12,833 nt of DNA. Source: JBFWWW01 sp050245975. Lineage in GTDB: Bacteria; Pseudomonadota; Alphaproteobacteria; Rhizobiales; Hyphomicrobiaceae. The DNA lies in NCBI GenBank assembly GCA_050245975.1, contig JBFWWW010000111.1:1-12833 (forward strand). The letters run 5' to 3'. The position numbers and the translations under genes were made by a program. How positions within the stretch are numbered: position 1 is the first letter of the stretch; the number at the start of each line of letters is the position of its first letter. The notes beneath the pieces were generated by a model. The model saw nothing but the letters and a program-made list of their open reading frames with translations, had not been told where the DNA came from and ran no database searches. Below, one piece after another: positions 1-6,984 of the stretch.

Positions 1-704
1 GGATAGGTGAGCAGGCACGCCACCATCGCCGCGACGGCGACGAAGATGGGCAGCACCCATTCGCGGCCGATGCGCTCGCCCAGAAGCTTGCCCGAGAAGG
101 TCGGAATGGTGGAGACGAGCAGGAACGCCATCGCCAGGGTGTAGAGCGCGGTGATGACCGGGAACGCGCGGATGTCGAGGCCGAGACCGTCGATGTAGAG
201 CGGCAGCAGGACGGTGATGGCGCCGGCAGGGGCGGGCATGCCCGTGAAGTAGTTCGACTGCCACTTCGGCTTCTCGACGTCGAGCATGGCGTTGAAGCGC
301 GCCAGCCGCATGCCCATCGCCAGCGCGAACACGAGCACGGAAATCCAGCCGAAGCCGCGCACGCCGTCGAGGCCCCAGGCGAAGACGATCAGCGCCGGCG
401 CGACGCCGAAGTTGACGAAATCGGCAAGGCTGTCGAGCTCGGCGCCGAAGCGCGACTGCGCCCTGAGCGCGCGCGCAACGCGGCCGTCGACGCCGTCAAG
501 CAGGGCGGCGATGACGACGAGGGCGACGGCAAGCTCGAAGCGCGCCTCGAAGGCCATGCGGATGGAGGTGAGCCCCGCGCACAGGCTGAGCAGCGTGAAG
601 AGGTTCGGCACCAGCATGCGGACCGGCACCTTGCGGTCGCGGAACAGCGTCCGCCGGCGCCGGCGGCGTTCCTCCTGCTCCAGTCGCGGCAGATAGGGGT
701 CCAT
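1..704 (-). CDS. pssA: CDP-diacylglycerol--serine O-phosphatidyltransferase (PssA), 3' end cut by window edge
   Basis: Membrane enzyme that joins CDP-diacylglycerol and L-serine to give phosphatidylserine, the first committed step to phosphatidylethanolamine. Translating the minus strand from the ATG at 704 gives 234 residues with no stop before the window edge. Residues 70-95 carry the complete CDP-alcohol phosphotransferase signature: D70, D73-G74, A77-R78, G87, D91 and D95 at the exact family spacing. Hydrophobic stretches lie at about 33-50, 56-70, 98-108, 121-136, 159-172, 183-200 and 218-233, and the N terminus is very basic (RRRRRR at 13-18), as expected for a cytoplasmic end. An AGGAG Shine-Dalgarno sits 8 bases before the ATG. 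The gene lies 193 bases downstream of psd on the same strand, so the two consecutive pathway genes are probably co-expressed. Only the C-terminal part is missing. The family assignment is secure. Confidence 0.95.
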   Translation of the reverse strand, partial: MDPYLPRLEQEERRRRRRTLFRDRKVPVRMLVPNLFTLLSLCAGLTSIRMAFEARFELAVALVVIAALLDGVDGRVARALRAQSRFGAELDSLADFVNFGVAPALIVFAWGLDGVRGFGWISVLVFALAMGMRLARFNAMLDVEKPKWQSNYFTGMPAPAGAITVLLPLYIDGLGLDIRAFPVITALYTLAMAFLLVSTIPTFSGKLLGERIGREWVLPIFVAVAAMVACLLTY

Positions 705-897
705 GGGGTGCTCCTGTCAGTGGGCGGCGCAATTCGCGCTGCCCGCGCGATCCTGCCGACGATATAGCCTGCCGTACAACGGCGACAAGCGGTCGGGGCC
801 AAGGGAAACCAGCAAATGCCGGCAACATTCCGGTCGATAAGGCGGCAGCATGGCTTGCAGATACGCCGCAGGCGAGGCAGGCCGCCGGAGACGCCCG

Positions 898-1611
898 CTA
901 GTTGGCGCGTGCCTCGCGCTCCGGCTCGTCCGACTTGAGGTCGGCCAGCACCGTCTCTCCGCCCACGGCACGTTGCCCGACGGCGACGAGCGCGTGCCGC
1001 CCCGGCGGCAGGTAGACATCGACCCGCGAGCCGAACCGGATAAGGCCGAAGCGCTCGCCGGCGCCGACCATGTCGCCGTCGCGCACGAACGTGACGATGC
1101 GGCGCGCGACGAGACCGGCGATCTGCACCACGGCGATCTCGGTGCCGGACGGCGTGGCGATGACGATGGAGCGGCGCTCGTTGTCCTCGCTCGCCTTGTC
1201 GAGGGCGGCGTTGAGGAAGGCGCCGGGCACGTAGACGGAGCGCGCGATGCGGCCCGCTACGGGGCAGCGGTTGATGTGCACATCGAACACCGACAGGAAG
1301 ATGGAGACGCGCACGCGCTCCCCCTCGCCCAGCGCCAGCTCGGCGGGCGGGCGCACGCGGTCGATGGCGCTGATGCGGCCGTCGCCCGGCGCGACGACGA
1401 GGCCGTCGCGCATGGGCGTCACGCGCACCGGATCGCGGAAGAAGTAGGCGATCCAGATGGTGACGATGAGCGCGAGCCAGCCGAGCGGCGACCACAGCCA
1501 CCACAGCAGCAGCGTGGCGACGGCGCCGAGGGCGAGGAACTTGTAGCCGTCCGAATGCACCGGCGCGAGCTGATCGAAGATCGTGTCGAGAAGCGAGTGG
1601 CGATCCTGCAC
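898..1611 (-). CDS. psd: Phosphatidylserine decarboxylase proenzyme (short, type A)
   Basis: Pyruvoyl-dependent enzyme that decarboxylates phosphatidylserine to phosphatidylethanolamine at the inner membrane. The 237-residue reading is typical of the short alphaproteobacterial form. An N-terminal hydrophobic segment lies at about 27-57, followed by YFFRDP. The catalytic elements are visible: PGDG with D77, H112 in the VFDVHINR stretch, and the self-cleavage site RFGSR, where G194-S195 would be cut and S195 become the pyruvoyl group. I chose the GTG at 1611 because the protein from there (SLLDTIFDQLAPVHSDGYKF) matches the family N terminus as I know it, and a CGGAG lies about 8 bases upstream. 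An in-frame ATG at 1704 would add 31 arginine-rich residues that do not look like protein. It precedes pssA on the same strand. A TATACC -10-like hexamer (1718-1713) in the upstream gap is only a weak promoter candidate. Confidence 0.95.
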   Translation of the reverse strand: MQDRHSLLDTIFDQLAPVHSDGYKFLALGAVATLLLWWLWSPLGWLALIVTIWIAYFFRDPVRVTPMRDGLVVAPGDGRISAIDRVRPPAELALGEGERVRVSIFLSVFDVHINRCPVAGRIARSVYVPGAFLNAALDKASEDNERRSIVIATPSGTEIAVVQIAGLVARRIVTFVRDGDMVGAGERFGLIRFGSRVDVYLPPGRHALVAVGQRAVGGETVLADLKSDEPEREARAN

Positions 1612-1753
1612 GGGTCTGGCTCCGCTGTGGCGACTGCCGTTTCGTGCCCGCAAGTAGCCGTTTTGCGGCCGCGGCGCAATGCGGCGGTGGCGGAGGCGGT
1701 GCATAGAAAGCCGGTATACAGGCCGGCCGCACCTGAACGCAGGGGAGCGGGCG

Positions 1754-2251
1754 TTACGACGCGGCGAACGCCGGATGATAGCCGACAGCGCCTCGCGGTG
1801 GCGCGCCATCGAAGACGAGCCGCTGGAAATAGACCGCGGGCGCTCCGGCAAAGCGGAGGTCCGGGTCATTGGCGAAGCCAAACCGGTCGTAGTATGCGGG
1901 ATCGCCGAGCACGACGCAGCCTTTCGCGCCGCGCGCTCGAAGACGCGACAGCCCGCCGCCGACGAGCGACGCTCCGATACCGCGCCGACGCATGGAAGAC
2001 AGGACGGCAAGCGGGCCAAGCCCGTACCACCCCACGTCCCGACCGTCGACGAGGACGGGCGAGAACGCCACGTGTCCGAAAATCTCCCGATCCGTCCCGG
2101 CCACCAGGGACAGGGAAAGCGCGCCGGCTTTCCTGAGCGCATCGACGATGGCGGCCTCGGTCCCGTCGCTGTGCGGGGCATCCGCGAACGCCGACGCCAC
2201 AAGTGCCCGGATGGCCGGAATGTCGTCAGGCGTCTCGTCGCGAATGATCAT
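1754..2251 (-). CDS. GNAT-family N-acetyltransferase (YhbS-like)
   Basis: Predicted acetyl-CoA-dependent N-acetyltransferase of 165 residues; the substrate cannot be read from the sequence. The N terminus MIIRDETPDDIPAIRALV is the usual GNAT beta1-alpha1 start. The segment LGPLAVLSSMRRRGIGASLV (about 78-97) is motif A, with the R-x-x-G-x-G pyrophosphate loop at 88-93. The stretch GDPAYYDRFGF at 116-126 is characteristic of the COG3153/YhbS-like subgroup. The stop of the Do protease gene lies 33 bases upstream on the same strand, so the gene may be read from that transcript. No good Shine-Dalgarno is seen directly before the ATG: a GGAGG lies about 20 bases upstream, too far for a usual site. 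It sits between the protease and the phospholipid genes without an obvious functional link to either. Confidence 0.85.
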   Translation of the reverse strand: MIIRDETPDDIPAIRALVASAFADAPHSDGTEAAIVDALRKAGALSLSLVAGTDREIFGHVAFSPVLVDGRDVGWYGLGPLAVLSSMRRRGIGASLVGGGLSRLRARGAKGCVVLGDPAYYDRFGFANDPDLRFAGAPAVYFQRLVFDGAPPRGAVGYHPAFAAS

Positions 2252-2284
2252 GGCTCGATGGACGCCAAGCCCTCCGGATCGGCC

Positions 2285-3778
2285 CTACTGGATCGGGACA
2301 TTGATGAAGCGCAGGTCGGACTTGCCCTCGTTGATGCTGAGCAGGATCTGATCCCTGCCGGCCTTGCGCATCTTGGCGATGCCCTTCTCGACGTCGGCCA
2401 GCGACTGGACGGCATCGTTGGCGGCCTCGACCAGCACGTCGCCCGGCTTGACCTTTTTCTGTGCCGCCGGGCTCGCCGGATCGACCTCGGTGACGACGAG
2501 GCCCTTGGCTTTCCTGTCGAGCTTGTATCGGGCGCGCAGCTCGTCCGTGATGGGCTCGAGCCTGAGACCCAGCAGCGCGCGGCCGGCAGTCTTCGGCTCG
2601 CCGTTCTTGTCCCTGGGCTTGTCGCCGGACTTGGCGATCGTGTCGTCGTCCTCCGTCAGGCGGCCGACGGCGATCTTGAGGGTCTTCCTCTGGCCCTTGC
2701 GCAGGACCTCGACGTCGACTTCCTTGCCGATCTGCGTCTGCGCCACCGCACGCGGCAGGCCGCGCACCGAGGCGATGTCCTTGCCGTCGAACCTGAGGAT
2801 CACGTCGCCGTCGAGGATGCCGCCCTTGGCGGCCGGGCCGCCGGGGGTGACGGAGGAGACGAGCGCGCCGACGCCGTCGGTATCGTTGAGGCTGTCGGCA
2901 ATGTCCTCGTTGACCGACTGCACCTTTACGCCGAGCCAGCCGCGACGCGTCTCGCCGAACTGGCGCAACTGGTCGAGCACGGTGACGGCGGTGTCGGCGG
3001 GGACGGCGAAGCCGATGCCGATGGAGCCGCCGGTGGGCGAGATGATGGCCGTGTTCACGCCGATCACCTCGCCGTCCATGTTGAAGAGCGGCCCGCCGGA
3101 GTTGCCCTTGTTGATGGCGGCATCCGTCTGCAGGAAATCGTCATAGGGGCCGGAATTGATGTCGCGCTGCTTGGCGGAGATGATACCGACCGTGACCGAG
3201 CCGCCGAGGCCGAACGGATTGCCGATGGCCATCACCCAGTCGCCGACCTTGAGCTTGCCGGACGAGCCGAAGGGCGCCTGGATGAGCGGCTTCTTCGGCG
3301 TCACCTTGAGGAGCGCGAGGTCGGTCTTGGTGTCCTTGCCGAGGATCTTGTCGACCTTGAGCTTGGAGCCGTCGTTGAAGTTGATGATGATCTCGTCGGC
3401 GCCGTCGATGACGTGGTTGTTGGTGACGATCAGCCCTTCCTTGGCGTCGAGAACGAAGCCCGAGCCGAGCGAGGACACCTTGCGGTCCGTCTGCTGGCGG
3501 CCGCCCTTCTTGTTGAAGAAGTCGTCGAAGAACTCCTCGAAGGGCGAGCCCTTGGGGACGCGCGGCAGCGGCACGCCCTCGGGCCCCTTGACGGTCTGCG
3601 TCGTCGAGATGTTGACGACGGCATCGATGAGCCGCTCGGCGATGGGGGCGACGCTGGAAGGGCCGGCGCCGCCGAGCATCAGCCCGACGACCGCAACCGC
3701 AGCGACCGCGCCCGCGCGGCGCACAGCACTGCGGACCCCGCCCGCTGGTGACGCGGCGCCCCCGGCAAATTCAACCAT
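2285..3778 (-). CDS. Do/DegP-type periplasmic serine endoprotease with two PDZ domains
   Basis: HtrA-family protease and chaperone that degrades misfolded envelope proteins. From the ATG at 3778 it has 497 residues. An N-terminal arginine pair and hydrophobic segment (VRRAGAVAAVAVVGLML, about residues 19-35) act as signal peptide or anchor. The trypsin-like domain shows the full triad: H122 in TNNHVID, D153 in KTDLALL and S227 in GNSGGPL. Two PDZ domains follow, at about 280-375 and 405-495. The acidic FEEFFDDFF patch before the protease domain is common in proteobacterial DegP/DegQ-like proteins. The frame is open up to an ATG at 3865, but 3778 has a GGAGG exactly 8 bases upstream, while the extra 29 residues have no export-like character. 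A TTGACA at 3889-3884 may be the -35 of a promoter of its own. It follows hflK-hflC-DUF2065, a common neighbour order in alphaproteobacteria. Confidence 0.93.
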   Translation of the reverse strand: MVEFAGGAASPAGGVRSAVRRAGAVAAVAVVGLMLGGAGPSSVAPIAERLIDAVVNISTTQTVKGPEGVPLPRVPKGSPFEEFFDDFFNKKGGRQQTDRKVSSLGSGFVLDAKEGLIVTNNHVIDGADEIIINFNDGSKLKVDKILGKDTKTDLALLKVTPKKPLIQAPFGSSGKLKVGDWVMAIGNPFGLGGSVTVGIISAKQRDINSGPYDDFLQTDAAINKGNSGGPLFNMDGEVIGVNTAIISPTGGSIGIGFAVPADTAVTVLDQLRQFGETRRGWLGVKVQSVNEDIADSLNDTDGVGALVSSVTPGGPAAKGGILDGDVILRFDGKDIASVRGLPRAVAQTQIGKEVDVEVLRKGQRKTLKIAVGRLTEDDDTIAKSGDKPRDKNGEPKTAGRALLGLRLEPITDELRARYKLDRKAKGLVVTEVDPASPAAQKKVKPGDVLVEAANDAVQSLADVEKGIAKMRKAGRDQILLSINEGKSDLRFINVPIQ

Positions 3779-3786
3779 CTGCGAGA

Positions 3787-3791
3787 CCTCC
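3787..3791 (-). promoter_or_regulatory. Strong Shine-Dalgarno (GGAGG) that sets the Do protease start
   Basis: On the minus strand GGAGG is followed by 8 bases and then the ATG at 3778. No comparable site precedes the in-frame ATG at 3865, so the shorter product is preferred. This is directly visible; use of the site is inferred. Confidence 0.7.
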
Positions 3792-3883
3792 AAGCAGCGC
3801 CGAACATTCAGTGCGGCCGGCCTTGCCGGCGCATCCGGCGGAAATACCTCAGCCGTCTGATTCATTCGCCAGGCTATCTATCC

Positions 3884-3889
3884 TGTCAA
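3884..3889 (-). promoter_or_regulatory. Possible -35 element (TTGACA) ahead of the Do protease gene
   Basis: A perfect TTGACA on the minus strand lies in the gap between the DUF2065 stop and the protease gene. At 17-18 bases downstream only AATGAA or ATGAAT is found, a poor -10. If used, the transcript would begin at about 3855, below the ATG at 3865. That would again favour the 3778 start and let the protease be expressed apart from hflKC. Low confidence because of the weak -10. Confidence 0.3.
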
Positions 3890-3920
3890 CGGCAGCACAA
3901 TTGCGGCGGAACGGGAACAC

Positions 3921-4106
3921 CTATCCGCGCACCAGCCACACCACGAAGACCCCCACCGCGACGGCCGCCGCACCGGCGATGCGCAGCGTGGAATCCGCCG
4001 TCCGGCCCATCTGCTCCATCATGCGGCGGCCGAGATCGGGGGCCGCCGCCCACAGCAGGCCTTCGAGCACGAGAACCAGCCCGAAGGCGACAAGCAGATC
4101 GCTCAT
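3921..4106 (-). CDS. DUF2065 family small membrane protein
   Basis: A 61-residue protein with two hydrophobic segments (about 4-20 and 43-59) separated by a polar loop with a GRRMMEQMG stretch, which matches the DUF2065 family in length and pattern. Its function is unknown. Its ATG overlaps the hflC stop in an ATGA (4106-4103), which indicates translational coupling. The family is repeatedly found right after hflC and before a Do-type protease in proteobacteria, so a role alongside the HflKC/FtsH membrane complex is a reasonable guess, but nothing in the sequence proves it. Confidence 0.88.
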   Translation of the reverse strand: MSDLLVAFGLVLVLEGLLWAAAPDLGRRMMEQMGRTADSTLRIAGAAAVAVGVFVVWLVRG

Positions 4107-5005
4107 TGCGCCGGCTTGGCGGCCGGTCCCGGTGCCTTGGCTGCGCCGGCCGGGCCGTTGAAGTAGCGGAAGAAGTCGCTGTCGGGCGACAGCACCATGC
4201 GCGTGTCGTTCGACTTGAAGCTCTGCTCGTAAGCCTGCATCGAACGGTAGAAGGCGAAGAAGTCGGTGTCGCGGTTGTAGGCCTCGGCGAAGATGCGGTT
4301 GCGCTCCGCATCGCCCTGGCCGCGGGTCTCCTCCGACTTGCGGTTGGCCTCGGCCTTGATGACGGTGGCCTCGCGGTCGGCGGTGGCGCGGATGCGGTTG
4401 GCATCCGCCGCGCCCTTGGCGCGGAACTCGGCCGCCTCGCGCTGGCGCTCGGCGCGCATGCGGTCATAGACGCTCTTGGAGTTCTGGTCCGGCAGGTCGG
4501 CGCGCTTGATGCGCACGTCCACCACCTCGAGCCCGAAGTCCTTGCCTTCCTGGTTCACCACGCCGGCGATGTTCTTCATCAGGTCCTCGCGCTTGTCGCG
4601 CACGAGATCCTGGAAGGTGGCCCCGCCCAGCACGCGGCGCATCGAGGATTCCACGATCGGCCCCAGCGTCTGGCGCACGCGCTGCTCGTTGCGCACGGTC
4701 TGGTAGAACTTGAGCGGATCGGTGATGCGGTAGCGCGCGAAGGCGTCGACGACGAGACGCTTCTGGTCCGCCGCGGTGACTTCCTGCGGCTGCGTGTCGA
4801 GATCGAGGATGCGCTTGTCGTAATACTCGACCGTCTGCACGACCGGCACCTTCCAGTTGAGGCCGGGCTCGCTGACGATCTTCACCGGCTTGCCGAACTC
4901 GAGGACGAGCGCCTGCTCGTTCTGGTGCACGATGAAGAAGGAGAAGTAGGCCGCCGCGGCCGCGAGGCCGAGCAGAATGACAATGGTGGCGAAGAAGGTC
5001 CGCAT
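4103..5005 (-). CDS. hflC: HflC, SPFH-domain modulator of the FtsH protease
   Basis: Inner-membrane protein that assembles with HflK into a large periplasmic cage around the FtsH AAA protease and modulates its access to membrane substrates. The 300-residue product has one N-terminal transmembrane segment (about 5-25). The SPFH/Band 7 domain starts at IVHQNEQALVLEFGKPV and is followed by a long charged helix region (about 185-245) rich in A, E, R and K that is likely coiled coil. The tail ends in a short Pro/Ala-rich stretch (GAAKAPGPAAKPAQ). The start codon follows the hflK stop after one base, and a GGAG lies about 8 bases upstream of the ATG inside the hflK end, so translation of the two is likely coupled. 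Length and layout are normal for the family. Confidence 0.96.
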   Translation of the reverse strand: MRTFFATIVILLGLAAAAAYFSFFIVHQNEQALVLEFGKPVKIVSEPGLNWKVPVVQTVEYYDKRILDLDTQPQEVTAADQKRLVVDAFARYRITDPLKFYQTVRNEQRVRQTLGPIVESSMRRVLGGATFQDLVRDKREDLMKNIAGVVNQEGKDFGLEVVDVRIKRADLPDQNSKSVYDRMRAERQREAAEFRAKGAADANRIRATADREATVIKAEANRKSEETRGQGDAERNRIFAEAYNRDTDFFAFYRSMQAYEQSFKSNDTRMVLSPDSDFFRYFNGPAGAAKAPGPAAKPAQ

Positions 5006-5006
5006 G

Positions 5007-6134
5007 TCAGTTGCTCCCTTCCTTGCGCTGCGGCTTCTGCAGCTCGCCGAGCGGCAGGTACGGCACGATGCCGGAGCCGCCGCCCTTGCTGTCGAGGATG
5101 ATCTTGTCGGTGCCGCCCATCACGCGCTCCATGGTCTCGAGGAACATGCGCTTGCGGGTCACCTCGGGCGACTTCTTGTACTCCTCGTAGATCTTGAGGA
5201 AGCGCGCCGTCTGGCCGTTCGCCTCGGCGACCGACTGCTGGCGATAGCCCTCGGCGGCCTGGAGGATGCGCTCGGCCTCGCCCTGCGCCTCGGGCACGAT
5301 GCGGTTGGCGTAGGTCGTGGCCTCGTTGCGCAGGCGCTCCTGGTCGGCGCGCGCGGCCTGCACGTCGCGGAAGGCGTCGATCACCTGCGTCGGCGGGTCG
5401 ACCTTCTGGAGCTGGATCTGATCGATGCGGATGCCGGCGCCGTAGTGGTCGAGCGTCGCCTGCATCAGGCGCTGCACGGCCTGCTCGGTCTTCTGGCGCG
5501 CCTGGGTGAGGATCGGCTGGATGTCGGACTGGCCGACGATCTCGCGCATGGCGCTCTCGGCCACTTCCTTCACGGTGATCTCGGGGTTCTGGATGTTGAA
5601 GAGATACTCCTGCGCATCGCGGATGCGCCAGAAGACGACGAAATCGACGTCGACGATGTTCTCGTCACCCGTCAGCATCAGGCTCTCCTCGGGCACGTCG
5701 CGCGTGGCGCCGGTAAAGCCGCGGCCGCCGCTGGAAGTGCGCATGCCGATCTCGATGATGTTCTGGCGCGTGACGGCCGGCAGGCGGACCTCCTCGATCG
5801 GATAGGGCATGCGGAAGTGCAGGCCCGGCGGCTCCTGGCGCACGAACTTGCCGAAGCGCATGACGACGCCGAGCTCGTCCGGATTGACGCGGAACGTGAA
5901 GGCGTAGAAGGCCACGAGCGCGCCGAGCACCACGACCATCAGGAACACCAGCGAGCCCGGGATGCCCGAACCGCCGGGCATGACCTGCTTCAGCTTGTCC
6001 TGGCTGCGCTTGAGGAGGTCCTCAAGGTCGGGCTGGTTGTGGCCGCCGCCGGACGGACCCTGCCCCCACGGGCCGCCGCCACCGCCGCCTTTCCAACCGC
6101 CGCCACCGCCGCCACTCTGATTGTTCCAAGGCAT
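5007..6134 (-). CDS. hflK: HflK, SPFH-domain modulator of the FtsH protease
   Basis: Partner of HflC in the FtsH-associated membrane complex. From the ATG at 6134 it has 375 residues. The MPWNNQ start is followed by a glycine-rich cytoplasmic tail (residues 8-31, two runs of G broken by WK and PWGQ). One transmembrane segment lies at about 58-80, then the SPFH domain from VNPDELGVVMRFGK (about 83-260), a long charged coiled-coil helix (about 255-320), and a C-terminal segment with IVPYLPL. The frame is open up to 6362, but the upstream residues (arginine- and proline-rich) are not family-like, while MPWxNQ is the usual HflK start. The Shine-Dalgarno is imperfect: AAGG 8 bases upstream and AGGAG further away. 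It is the first gene of a tight hflK-hflC-DUF2065 unit. Confidence 0.96.
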   Translation of the reverse strand: MPWNNQSGGGGGGWKGGGGGGPWGQGPSGGGHNQPDLEDLLKRSQDKLKQVMPGGSGIPGSLVFLMVVVLGALVAFYAFTFRVNPDELGVVMRFGKFVRQEPPGLHFRMPYPIEEVRLPAVTRQNIIEIGMRTSSGGRGFTGATRDVPEESLMLTGDENIVDVDFVVFWRIRDAQEYLFNIQNPEITVKEVAESAMREIVGQSDIQPILTQARQKTEQAVQRLMQATLDHYGAGIRIDQIQLQKVDPPTQVIDAFRDVQAARADQERLRNEATTYANRIVPEAQGEAERILQAAEGYRQQSVAEANGQTARFLKIYEEYKKSPEVTRKRMFLETMERVMGGTDKIILDSKGGGSGIVPYLPLGELQKPQRKEGSN

Positions 6135-6471
6135 GAGGCTCGCCTTCTCCTTCCGCTTCTCCGGCCCCGAGGGCCGGCCATGGTTCGCATCGCCGACCCG
6201 TGCGGGCCGCCACATCCCCAGGTTGCACCCTGCCAGCGGGGCCCTGCCGCCATTGGCACCGCAAACGGGCCGGGGGCCGGGTCGCCGGGCTTCGATTGTC
6301 CCGTATTGCTGGGGAAACTGCTTCGGCCGTCGCTTATAGGCCACGCGGCCCCTCGGGCGCAAACCTGCACGGAGAGATTGGTAAGGCGGGGCCGAGGTTC
6401 AAGCCGCCGGAACCCGAAAAGCGGGCTTCCCACGCATCCCAACGGGGAAAAAGCGTGTTGCGGGCGCCCGG
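6135..6471 (-). other. 337-base intergenic region between folA and hflK
   Basis: No coding potential is convincing here; the long open frames on either strand are arginine/proline-rich products of the high GC. It most likely holds the hflK promoter and leader. A short perfect palindrome, CCGGGCGCCCGG, near 6459-6470 is followed on the minus strand by CTTTTT, and an imperfect hairpin (CCCG/CGGG around an A-rich loop) lies near 6412-6430. Either could slow transcription leaving folA, but neither is a clean intrinsic terminator. Confidence 0.5.
6333..6362 (-). promoter_or_regulatory. Candidate hflK promoter
   Basis: On the minus strand TTGCGC (6362-6357) and TATAAG (6338-6333) are separated by 18 bases, a fair sigma70-like pair. 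It would give a leader of about 190 bases before hflK. The -35 is weak, so this is a candidate only. Confidence 0.3.
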
Positions 6472-6984
6472 TCAGGCGCGATCGAGCACCTCGACGGTGA
6501 AGGCGAAGTCGTCCTTCGGGCCGGCGGCATGGTCCTGCCGCGACACCGGGCGCCAGTGCGCGGGATCGAGCGGGGGAAAGAGAACGTCGCCCGGCGGGCT
6601 GCCGTGGACGCGCGTCAGGACGATGCGGTCGGCGAGCGGGAGCACCGCGCGGAAGATCTCGGCGCCGCCGATGACGGCGATCTCGTCGGCACCGCGCTCA
6701 ACCGCGAGACGGCGGGCGAGCGCCAGCGCGTCCGCGACGGTGGCGGCGACATGGACGCCTGCAGCGGTAAAGGCGGGCTGGCGCGTGACGACGACGTTGT
6801 CGCGGCCGTCGAGCGGCTTGCCGATGGACTCGTAGGTCTTGCGGCCCATGACGACGGGCTTGCCGAGCGTGCGGGCGCGAAACTGCCTGAGGTCGGAGGA
6901 AAGGCGCCACGGCAACGCACCATCGCGGCCGATGACGCCGTTCTCCGCCACGGCGACGACGAGCGTGATGCGGGGCGTGGCCAT
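6472..6984 (-). CDS. folA: Dihydrofolate reductase
   Basis: NADPH-dependent reduction of dihydrofolate to tetrahydrofolate, the step that recycles the cofactor oxidised by thymidylate synthase. The 170-residue product is the normal bacterial size. Visible motifs are VVAVAENGVIGRDGALPW (9-26) with the Met20-loop tryptophan W26, the catalytic acid D31 in LSSDLRQF, GKPVVMGRKTYESIG (41-55) for cofactor binding, and VIGGAEIF (104-111). The start ATG shares its A with the last base of the thyA stop (TGATG at 6986-6982), so the ribosome can re-initiate directly. The C-terminal part (DDFAFTVEVLDR) is the usual final beta strand. Confidence 0.96.
   Translation of the reverse strand: MATPRITLVVAVAENGVIGRDGALPWRLSSDLRQFRARTLGKPVVMGRKTYESIGKPLDGRDNVVVTRQPAFTAAGVHVAATVADALALARRLAVERGADEIAVIGGAEIFRAVLPLADRIVLTRVHGSPPGDVLFPPLDPAHWRPVSRQDHAAGPKDDFAFTVEVLDRA

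Noticed and set aside
1612..1704. Longer psd product from an ATG at 1704
   Set aside because: The added residues are arginine-rich and unlike the family N terminus; the GTG at 1611 fits.
850..2136. Plus-strand open frame opposite psd and the GNAT gene
   Set aside because: Arginine/alanine-rich, no domain, and opposite two recognisable proteins.
1679..3751. A 690-residue open frame on the plus strand opposite the Do protease gene
   Set aside because: It is antisense to a gene with an intact catalytic triad, and its product is a repetitive Asp/Arg/Ala/Val mixture typical of reverse frames in GC-rich DNA.
6066..6117. CCGCC-type repeat as a possible repeat element
   Set aside because: It is simply the glycine codons of the HflK N-terminal tail.
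6459..6470. Palindrome after folA as an intrinsic terminator
   Set aside because: The self-complementary core leaves almost no loop and the T-run is 8 bases away, so it is kept only as a note.
4977..6500. Plus-strand open frame opposite hflK
   Set aside because: A leucine/histidine/arginine-rich mirror of the hflK codons; no ribosome site or motif.
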